From Arcobacter sp. EP1 (GTDB lineage Bacteria; Campylobacterota; Campylobacteria; Campylobacterales; Arcobacteraceae): a stretch of DNA of 33,114 nucleotides. This document shows, one piece after another, positions 25,268-33,114 of the stretch; positions within the stretch are counted from its first letter, which is position 1, and every line of letters begins with the position of its first letter. The notes under the pieces were generated by a model. It worked only from the letters and a program-made list of their open reading frames with translations, did no database searches and was not told where the DNA came from. Made by a program: the position numbers and the translations under genes. The stretch spans positions 4,492 through 37,605 of the forward strand of contig LPNY01000132.1 of NCBI GenBank assembly GCA_001655195.1, given 5' to 3'.

Positions 25268-28200
25268 TTATGTTTTTTCTTACTCCACACTTTTATTAGG
25301 TTTCCTAAAATACTAATATCAATTGGTTTTGCCATATAATCATCAGCCCCTAATTGAATACATTTTTCTCGATCTTCTTTCATAGCTTTTGCCGTTACTG
25401 CAATAATTGGTATGGATTTTAGTTTATCATTCTCACGTATTTTTTCCATGGCTTCATAACCGTTCATAACGGGCATCATAATATCCATCAAGACTAAATC
25501 AACTTGACTGTTATCTTCTAGGAAATTAATGGCTTCTTGACCGTTAAATGCCGTAAAGGTAGTAGCATTAAACTCTTTGAGTGCCGCATCAAGAACAAAG
25601 ATGTTTTTTATATCATCATCCACTATTAAAATATTGGTACCTTCTAAATCAATGCTTTCAAAGATTTCATTATTATCCTCTTCCTCTTCATTGTCATCTC
25701 GATGTAAAAAGAGGTTGATTTCATTTAAGATACGTTCATTTGAGTTAGCTGTTTTGATGATAATACTATTACTATATTCTTGAAGTTTAATTTTGTCATC
25801 TTTATCTAAATCTTTCCCTGTGTAGATAATAATAGGTAGTTTTGGGTGGGTGTTTTTGATATATTCGCACACTTCATAACCACTACCATCCATCAATCCT
25901 AAGTCAACAACAACCGTGTCATATTTTTCAGTTTTGACTTCTTCGATTGCATCTTCAGCAGTTCTAACCCCTTTGATGTTTACTCCCACACCCACTAGTT
26001 CTATAAGGGCTTCTCTGTGAACTTCATCATCTTCAACAATGAGCAAATCTTTTATTTTTTTCTCTTGTACATTATCAATTGATGTTAAAACATTATTGAT
26101 ATCTCCATCATAAACAGGTTTTTGTAAGTATCCAATGGCTCCAAGTTCTAAGGTCTCAGAGTTTTTATCTTTAGATGAGATAACATGTACCGGAATATGT
26201 CGTGTTGTAGAGTTAGATTTTAATTCTTTCAAAATATCAATGCCATCCATATCAGGTAATGTCAGGTCTAACATAATTCCCTTGATATTGTACTCTTGTA
26301 CCATTTTTAGTGCGGATGTCCCATCATGAGCTATGAGACCAAAATCTCCATTTTGTTTAATCTCCTCATAGACAACTTCTGCAAACATAACATCATCATC
26401 AACCACTAAATATGCTTCTTCATTACCTACAGCTTTTCGATCGTCATTTGGTAATTTTTCGCTTAGAACTGGTTTTGAAACAACGGGTTTTTTCACAGGT
26501 TCTTTAATCTCTTTAGGCTCTTCTTTTGTATGCAGTTTTGGTAAATCTTTTGATTCAAGATTTGGCAGATCTATACTAAAGGTACTTCCTTTTCCTGCTT
26601 CAGATGTAACAGAAACATATCCACCTAATAGTTTACTTAGTTCCCTTGAAATTGATAATCCAAGTCCTGTTCCACCAAACTCTCTGCTCGTACCACCTTC
26701 TGCTTGAGTAAAGGCTTTGAAAATTAACTCTTGTTTATCTTTTGCGATACCAATTCCTGTATCAATTACAGCGATTTGGAATGATTGTTTTAAATCTTTA
26801 GAAGGAGAAATTCTTAATGTAATTGAACCCTCTTTAGTAAATTTAAAGGCATTTGAAATAAGGTTTCGAATAATTTGTGAAATTCTATCTCTATCGTTAT
26901 GGATGATTTCATTATAGTCATCAATAATATGAAATTCTAAGCCTTTGTCTTGCGCAGTAAATTCAAAGGTGTCTTTGATATGCTCTAAAAAGTCACTACT
27001 TTTAAAGTTATCAATTATCACATCCATTTTTCCTGATTCAACTTTTGAAAGATCTAAAATGTCGTTAATGAGTCGTAGAAGTTCATTTCCTGATTCAAAA
27101 ATAGTTTTAGCTTTCTTAATATCATCTTTATTGAGTGTCTGTTTACTATTTTTTTGTAGTAGTGATGATAATAGAATGATTGAGTTAAGCGGTGTTCGTA
27201 ACTCATGGGACATATTTGCTAAGAACTCCGATTTATAACGTCCTGATTGTTCTAACTCATTGGCTTTTCGTTGAATATCTTTTTTAGTCTCTTCAAGCTG
27301 TTGGTTTTGTAGTTTTAGATTCTGTTCAGAAATTTTAAGCTGTTGCTGTTGTTCTTCCATGTTAGCATTAGCTTCTTCAAGTTGCTGTTGTTGCTCTTCC
27401 ATGTTAGCATTAGCTTCTTCAAGTTGTTGTTGTTGCTCTTCCATTTGGGCATTAGCTTCTTGTAACTCTTTTTGATTATGTTCTAGTTCATGATTAGCTT
27501 TTTTAGTATGTTCGAGTAACTCTTTTACTTTATTATTTTGAATAGCCGTTGCTAGAGCAATACAGATGATTTTGTTCGTGGCATCAATAAACTCTAAATC
27601 TTTTTGAGTTATCTCTTCAAATGAGCCAATCTCTAAAACACCAAAGAGTTTATCATTATAAATGAGTGGAAAAGTATAAGTATTATAAGCTGATTGAGTG
27701 AGTGTTCCTGTGGTAATAACACTCTCATCTTTTTTAATATTTTTAAGTAATATTGGTTTCTTTTGAAATGCTACTTGACCAACAATTCCTTCTTTTAGGG
27801 CAAATTCGTTTGATAATTCATCACGAATCACATGGGCAAAACTAGCATATTGGCTCAATTTGTTATTCTCCTGATCAAATAAATAAAATACACCAACACC
27901 TGCATTAATATGAGAACAGATAAAACTAATAGATTTTTCACTCACATTATTCAGCTCATTTTCATTGATTAAAACTTGGTTGAGTTTATTAACCCCATCT
28001 TTTATCCACTGTTCCATATTTTTTTGAGTGATGGTCTCTTCTACTTTTTGAATACCATCATTAACTACACTACTCATGAGCCCTATTTCATCTTTTGATT
28101 TATCATTGAGTAGGGTGACTTTTTCTTTCTCTCCATTTAAGTATTGGAAAAAGTTTAATAACCCATCTTGAAAGGTATCAAGTGGTGCGAATATCACACG

Positions 28201-28902
28201 GCGAGCAATAGATAAAACAATGAAACTTAAAATTAGTATTGTTCCTAAAATTGTTACTATATTAATAGTAATCGTATTAATAATACTCTCTTTAGTTACC
28301 TCTTTGATTTTATTTATAGAAGAACTAATGTTATCAACATATGCTCCTGTTCCTATAATCCAATCCCATGGTTGAAATTTTATAACATATGAGAATTTTG
28401 GAAAAGAACCTTCTTTCCCTGGTTTTTTTGTTTTATATCGTACGAGTCCAGATTTTTTTGCACCTGAAGTTATTTGTGCCATTTCTTTAAAGATAAACAC
28501 TCCATCAACATCTTGGTAGGTTGCTAAATTTTGTCCTACTAAGTCCCCTTGGATTGGATGCATGAGCATTATTGGTTTTGAGTCATTTATCCAAAAGTAG
28601 CCATCTTTTCCATAACGAATACTCTCAATAGCTTTTAGCGCCTCTTTTTTATACTGTTCAGTGTTGTTTGGATCTTGCAGTGCCTTTTGATGAAAAATCT
28701 CAATAGTATTCAATGCAATTTGAACATAATATTTTAACTCTTCCTCTTTTGATGCAAAGGCATCTTTTTCAAACTTATCAGTAATAACCTTTGATGTACT
28801 GTTTAGTGCAGTGTTAGATTCTATAAGAACAATGACGGATACAATTAAAATTGAACTAATAACCAAAGAGATTAGTTTTGCTTTTATTGAGATATTTTTC
28901 AT
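25264..28902 (-). CDS. Cache-HAMP-GAF hybrid histidine kinase with three receivers
   Basis: 1212 residues. Membrane helix one (about 8-28) and two (about 212-234) flank a periplasmic single-Cache sensor; its core reads YGKDGYFWI, LMHPI and PWDWIIGTGAYVD. A HAMP segment (about 235-295) and a GAF domain (about 310-455) follow, then a glutamine-rich coiled coil (about 465-555) with three 14-residue repeats from Met487. HisKA has His566 in NMSHELRTPLN; the ATPase shows DTGIGI and GGTGLGLS. Three receiver domains carry acceptor Asp879, Asp1000 and Asp1140. The Cache domain resembles those that bind small organic acids, but the ligand is unknown. First gene of the signalling operon. Confidence 0.93.
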   Translation of the reverse strand: MKNISIKAKLISLVISSILIVSVIVLIESNTALNSTSKVITDKFEKDAFASKEEELKYYVQIALNTIEIFHQKALQDPNNTEQYKKEALKAIESIRYGKDGYFWINDSKPIMLMHPIQGDLVGQNLATYQDVDGVFIFKEMAQITSGAKKSGLVRYKTKKPGKEGSFPKFSYVIKFQPWDWIIGTGAYVDNISSSINKIKEVTKESIINTITINIVTILGTILILSFIVLSIARRVIFAPLDTFQDGLLNFFQYLNGEKEKVTLLNDKSKDEIGLMSSVVNDGIQKVEETITQKNMEQWIKDGVNKLNQVLINENELNNVSEKSISFICSHINAGVGVFYLFDQENNKLSQYASFAHVIRDELSNEFALKEGIVGQVAFQKKPILLKNIKKDESVITTGTLTQSAYNTYTFPLIYNDKLFGVLEIGSFEEITQKDLEFIDATNKIICIALATAIQNNKVKELLEHTKKANHELEHNQKELQEANAQMEEQQQQLEEANANMEEQQQQLEEANANMEEQQQQLKISEQNLKLQNQQLEETKKDIQRKANELEQSGRYKSEFLANMSHELRTPLNSIILLSSLLQKNSKQTLNKDDIKKAKTIFESGNELLRLINDILDLSKVESGKMDVIIDNFKSSDFLEHIKDTFEFTAQDKGLEFHIIDDYNEIIHNDRDRISQIIRNLISNAFKFTKEGSITLRISPSKDLKQSFQIAVIDTGIGIAKDKQELIFKAFTQAEGGTSREFGGTGLGLSISRELSKLLGGYVSVTSEAGKGSTFSIDLPNLESKDLPKLHTKEEPKEIKEPVKKPVVSKPVLSEKLPNDDRKAVGNEEAYLVVDDDVMFAEVVYEEIKQNGDFGLIAHDGTSALKMVQEYNIKGIMLDLTLPDMDGIDILKELKSNSTTRHIPVHVISSKDKNSETLELGAIGYLQKPVYDGDINNVLTSIDNVQEKKIKDLLIVEDDEVHREALIELVGVGVNIKGVRTAEDAIEEVKTEKYDTVVVDLGLMDGSGYEVCEYIKNTHPKLPIIIYTGKDLDKDDKIKLQEYSNSIIIKTANSNERILNEINLFLHRDDNEEEEDNNEIFESIDLEGTNILIVDDDIKNIFVLDAALKEFNATTFTAFNGQEAINFLEDNSQVDLVLMDIMMPVMNGYEAMEKIRENDKLKSIPIIAVTAKAMKEDREKCIQLGADDYMAKPIDISILGNLIKVWSKKKHK
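27339..27464 (-). repeat. Three tandem 42-base units in the coiled-coil part of the hybrid kinase
   Basis: Three consecutive 42-base units encode the 14-residue heptad pair MEEQQQQLEEANAN (third copy diverging). The first two units from the left are nearly identical and the third differs at several sites. An in-frame unit length keeps the heptad register, so copy number could change without a frameshift. Confidence 0.85.
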
Positions 28903-28932
28903 GACAACTCTTTATTAAGTATAAAATTTATT

Positions 28933-28938
28933 ATTATA
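28933..28938 (-). promoter_or_regulatory. Probable -10 box for the signalling operon
   Basis: On the minus strand this reads TATAAT (context TAAAATATAATAATA), 31 bases upstream of the hybrid kinase start, with AAAGAG as a ribosome site. The 205-base gap up to the ABC-F start holds this promoter, a plus-strand promoter, and otherwise only AT-rich DNA. Confidence 0.5.
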
Positions 28939-29067
28939 TTTTATCACACTTAAAATAAGCATTACGACTAAAAGGCGTCTTTCTATCTGATTTTTTTCTT
29001 ATTTTTTCAAAAGTTCACTTTTATTAAAAATTATTTTCAAATAACAAAAAATATAGCTTATTTTAGA

Positions 29068-29073
29068 TATAAT
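29068..29073 (+). promoter_or_regulatory. Probable -10 box for the ABC-F gene
   Basis: TATAAT in the context TTTTAGATATAATCG is the same string seen before aroB. It lies about 34 bases before the ATG at 29108; AGGAA at 29098-29102 is the ribosome site. Confidence 0.6.
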
Positions 29074-29107
29074 CGCGACATAATTAATAAGTAGAATAGG
29101 AATTTAA

Positions 29108-30700
29108 ATGGTTCAAACGGTCAATATTAAAAAAGCATTCGGTTCACGTGTTCTTTTTCAAGAAATAAATATTAAATTAGATGGTGGAAAACGTTATGGA
29201 CTTATTGGTGCAAATGGTGCTGGTAAAACGACATTTCTGAAAATATTATCAGGTATTGAAGAAGCAACAGAAGGTGAAGTTCAAGTTCAAAATGGTAAAA
29301 AAGTTGGAACATTAGGGCAAAACCAATTTGCTTATGAAGAGTACACAATTTTTGATACAGTACTTTTAGGAAACAAACGACTTTATGATGCAGTAAAAGA
29401 GAAAGAAGAGCTTTACATGAGCCCTGAGTTTACTGATGAAGTGAATGATAGATTAGGTGAGTTAGAAATCATTTGTTGTGAAGAAGACCCAACATATGAG
29501 TATGATGTAAAAATCACAAAGGTTTTAGAAGATTTAGGGTTCCCTTCGTCTCAACATCAAGACTTAATGAGTACGATTACTGGTGGTGATAAATTTAAAG
29601 TATTATTAGCACAAGTACTTTACCCAAAACCAGATGTTCTGTTTTTAGATGAGCCTACGAATAACCTTGATATTGTTACAATTGGTTGGTTAGAGAACCA
29701 ATTACAACATCATGATGGTACGATGGTTGTTATCTCTCACGATAGACACTTCTTAAACGCAGTTTGTACAAATATTTTAGATGTTGATTACAAACAAATT
29801 AGAGAGTTCAGTGGAAACTATGATGATTGGTATATCGCTTCAACTGTTATTGCAAAACAAAATGAAAAAGATATGGGTAAAAAACTCAAAGAGAAAGAAG
29901 AGTTAGAAAAGTTTATTGCGCGATTCTCTGCAAATGCTTCAAAAGCAAAACAAGCAACATCTCGGCAAAAACAACTTGATAAACTTGATGTTGGTGCTAT
30001 TCAAATCTCTTCTCGACGTGACCCTTCTATTATCTTTAAACAAAAAAGAGAAGTAGGTAAAGAGTTACTATCAGTTAAAAATATTTCAAAATCATTTGAT
30101 GGTCAACAAGTATTAAATGATGTCTCTTTTACGTTAGAAAAGGGAGATAAAATTGCATTAATTGGACCAAATGGTATTGGTAAAACAACTCTTTGTGAAA
30201 TTATTGTTGAAAATTTAAAACCAGATGCAGGAACTATTCACTGGGGTGCAACTATTCAAAATGGTTACTTCCCTCAAAATGCAACCGACTTAATTGATGG
30301 TGATATGACATTATATGATTGGTTACGAAATTTTGATAGAGATGCAGATATTGCAGAGATCAGAAACTGTTTAGGACGAATGTTATTTAACGGTCAAGAA
30401 CAAGAAAAAGAAGTAAAAGCGTGTTCAGGTGGGGAAAAACACCGAATGATGCTTTCTAAAATCATGCTTGAGCAACCAAACTTTATGGTACTTGATGAGC
30501 CAACAAACCACTTAGACCTTGAAGCAATTATTGCCTTAGGTGAGGGACTGTTAGCATATCCTGGTTCTGTAGTTTGTGTATCACACGATAGAGAGTTATT
30601 GGATGCATATGCAAATAGAATTATTGAAATCCAACCAGATGGAACAATCGTTGATTTCAAAGGTTCTTATGAAGAGTACATTGAATCAAAAGAAGCTTAA
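29108..30700 (+). CDS. ybiT: ABC-F family ATPase, YbiT type
   Basis: 530 residues, the same length as E. coli YbiT. Two ABC cassettes lie in one chain without membrane segments. The first has Walker A GANGAGKT, a degenerate signature (TGGDKFKV in place of SGG) and Walker B VLFLDEPTNNLD. The second has GPNGIGKT, CSGGEK and FMVLDEPTNHLD. The linker between them (about residues 240-315) is rich in lysine and contains FSANASKAKQATSRQKQLDKL, typical of the P-site tRNA-interaction motif. ABC-F proteins bind the ribosomal E site and relieve stalled translation. The stress handled by YbiT-type members is not settled. Single-gene unit with promoter and bidirectional terminator. Confidence 0.9.
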   Translation: MVQTVNIKKAFGSRVLFQEINIKLDGGKRYGLIGANGAGKTTFLKILSGIEEATEGEVQVQNGKKVGTLGQNQFAYEEYTIFDTVLLGNKRLYDAVKEKEELYMSPEFTDEVNDRLGELEIICCEEDPTYEYDVKITKVLEDLGFPSSQHQDLMSTITGGDKFKVLLAQVLYPKPDVLFLDEPTNNLDIVTIGWLENQLQHHDGTMVVISHDRHFLNAVCTNILDVDYKQIREFSGNYDDWYIASTVIAKQNEKDMGKKLKEKEELEKFIARFSANASKAKQATSRQKQLDKLDVGAIQISSRRDPSIIFKQKREVGKELLSVKNISKSFDGQQVLNDVSFTLEKGDKIALIGPNGIGKTTLCEIIVENLKPDAGTIHWGATIQNGYFPQNATDLIDGDMTLYDWLRNFDRDADIAEIRNCLGRMLFNGQEQEKEVKACSGGEKHRMMLSKIMLEQPNFMVLDEPTNHLDLEAIIALGEGLLAYPGSVVCVSHDRELLDAYANRIIEIQPDGTIVDFKGSYEEYIESKEA

Positions 30701-30725
30701 TTAGCTTTAGAAGTTTCAAAACATT

Positions 30726-30761
30726 AAAAAAGGGGAAGTGTTAAAACTTCCCCTTTTTTTT
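30726..30761. terminator. Bidirectional intrinsic terminator between the ABC-F and thioesterase genes
   Basis: GGGGAAGT-GTTAAA-ACTTCCCC is a perfect 8-base GC-rich stem with a 6-base loop, preceded by six A and followed by eight T. The A-run supplies the T-run on the other strand, so it can stop both the ABC-F gene and the opposing thioesterase gene. Confidence 0.92.
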
Positions 30762-30784
30762 ATGGTCTTATAAAAGTGATACGA

Positions 30785-31258
30785 CTATTTAGCGTGTCGA
30801 GAGTTCATTCGTGTCTCTCTTCTTTCAATAGCATCGTTATATCGTCGTTTATCATCTTCTGTCTCTAAGTCAAGTTTTGGAACAGGAGTTGTTTTACCAT
30901 GCTCATCCATTGCAATCATCGTAAAGTAACAAACGTTTGTATTTTTAATTGTTCTATCTTTGATATCTTCTGAAATAACTTTAATACCTATTTCCATTGA
31001 TGTTCGCCCTGTATAGTTAACAGAAGCATGGAAACTAACTAGTGAACCAACTTTAATAGGATTTTTGAATAAAACCATATCAACTGATAAAGTTACTGCA
31101 TACATTCCTGTATATCTAGCTGCACACGCATATGCAACGTGGTCTAACATTTTTAAAATTTCACCACCGTGTACATTTTTTCCTGAAAAATTTGCCTTAT
31201 CTGGAGTCATTAACATAGTCATTGTTAAAGATTTTTCTCTTTTTACGATATCACTCAT
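30785..31258 (-). CDS. Acyl-CoA thioesterase, hot-dog fold
   Basis: 157 residues. The N-terminal MLMTPDKANFSGKNVHGG followed by EILKMLDHVAYACAARYTG is the hot-dog core (helix wrapped by sheet) of the YciA/ACOT acyl-CoA hydrolase family. The Asp and the HGG region line the active site. Later VSFHASVNYTGRTSMEIG is the characteristic second strand block. It hydrolyses acyl-CoA to free acid and CoA in the cytoplasm; chain-length preference is unknown. The longer open frame upstream is rejected as start because AAAAAGGC sits just before ATG 31258. A -10 box is seen at 31295-31300. Confidence 0.88.
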   Translation of the reverse strand: MSDIVKREKSLTMTMLMTPDKANFSGKNVHGGEILKMLDHVAYACAARYTGMYAVTLSVDMVLFKNPIKVGSLVSFHASVNYTGRTSMEIGIKVISEDIKDRTIKNTNVCYFTMIAMDEHGKTTPVPKLDLETEDDKRRYNDAIERRETRMNSRHAK

Positions 31259-31294
31259 TATTTGCCTTTTTTGTATGTAGTTTGAATCTAAATA

Positions 31295-31300
31295 ATTATA
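31295..31300 (-). promoter_or_regulatory. Probable -10 box for the thioesterase gene
   Basis: On the minus strand this reads TATAAT (context TTAGTCTATAATTATT), about 37 bases before the start at 31258. Confidence 0.5.
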
Positions 31301-31441
31301 GACTAAAACTAAGTAATTTTTTAGGATTAGGGTAACATTCTGTAAAAGAGTGTTCAAAATATAGAAAAAAAGTAACATTTTTGATATATGTCATTATTTT
31401 TTGCTTAGAAAACGGTTATAGTTTCTTATCTCAAAAGAGAT

Positions 31442-31562
31442 TTATAACATATTATTAATAAGCTCTTCAGTTAATTTAGTAACACCTAAAACAGCTTTCT
31501 CATATTTAGCTGCTCATCTTCTCCAAAGATTAAACAATCGGCAAACCGAAAACTGAAGAGCT
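31442..31562 (-). pseudogene. Degraded second copy of the ligA 3' end (BRCT tail)
   Basis: Read on the minus strand, this segment begins right after the ligA stop codon and again encodes a LigA tail: SSSV, then DCLIFGED, then KYEKAVLGVTKLTEELINNML and TAA. It aligns with the intact end [23 protein letters not shown] and [15 protein letters not shown]. The pieces lie in different frames, owing to two single-base losses (one after SSSV, one after GED), and one codon is missing in KAV-LGV. By eye the DNA is about two thirds identical to 31567-31693, too diverged for a fresh duplication. It has no start codon or ribosome site, so it is a non-functional remnant, unless transcribed as part of the ligA 3' untranslated region. 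Confidence 0.8.
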
Positions 31563-31567
31563 ATCTT

Positions 31568-33112
<1,545 letters not shown>

Positions 33113-33114
33113 TC

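Noticed and set aside
22419-28902. A classical chemotaxis operon
   Set aside because: CheB and CheR domains are present, but there is no cheA, cheW, cheY or MCP gene nearby, and the kinases are HisKA type rather than CheA type.
29764-29990. The lysine-rich linker of the ABC-F protein as an antibiotic-resistance determinant
   Set aside because: Length and motifs fit the housekeeping YbiT type; nothing marks it as a resistance-type ABC-F.
31331-31351. Hairpin AACATTCT-GTAAA-AGAGTGTT as a terminator
   Set aside because: The stem is short and AT-rich with a G-T pair, and neither strand has a T-run directly after it.
31428-31441. ATCTC-AAAA-GAGAT hairpin as the ligA terminator
   Set aside because: Only five pairs and no T-run on the minus strand; too weak to call.

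Overview
The window looks like chromosomal DNA from a free-living or host-associated member of the Campylobacterota, most probably an Arcobacter relative. The reasons are: AT-rich DNA with dense coding; an aroB / MscS-type / mtaB / FtsH-like gene block that I recall (from memory, not searched) as conserved in Helicobacter and Campylobacter; a BioV-type esterase; and histidine kinases with the H-box form NIAHQWRQPL, which is common in this group. I see no phage, insertion sequence, integrase, CRISPR array or plasmid function.

Layout. 1-331 is the end of a Sel1-repeat protein, followed by tRNA-Glu (382-457) and a secreted glucosaminidase-like protein. 1394-7876 is a tightly packed plus-strand operon: aroB, a long MscS-family channel, mtaB, a membrane AAA ATPase derived from FtsH but lacking the protease motif, bioV and mog. 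A DASS-type carboxylate transporter, mutS2 and a short MscS channel follow. A large DUF748/AsmA-like envelope protein (minus) then meets mscS tail to tail and faces dapE plus a small GyrI-like domain protein. 16981-20760 is a redox/stress-looking module: an orphan PAS histidine kinase and an HxlR regulator on minus, divergent from a PhzF-family enzyme and a nitroreductase, with a dyad in the shared promoter region. thiI follows.

22419-28902 (minus) is a three-gene signalling operon joined by 4-base overlaps: a 1212-residue Cache-HAMP-GAF-kinase with three receiver domains, a CheB-CheR fusion, and a receiver-first kinase. No cheA, cheW or MCP lies nearby, so this looks like a phosphorelay with chemotaxis-type methylation parts rather than a standard chemotaxis operon. 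An ABC-F ATPase (YbiT type) and an acyl-CoA thioesterase share a bidirectional terminator. The window ends inside ligA, read leftward. Directly after the ligA stop codon lies a degraded, frameshifted second copy of the last ~40 codons of a ligA, a scar of duplication or gene replacement.

The main points for a second look are the pseudo-protease FtsH homologue, the kinase / CheB-CheR / kinase operon, the ligA tail remnant, and the HxlR-controlled divergent module with its attached kinase. All calls are by eye from translation and motifs; no database search was run.
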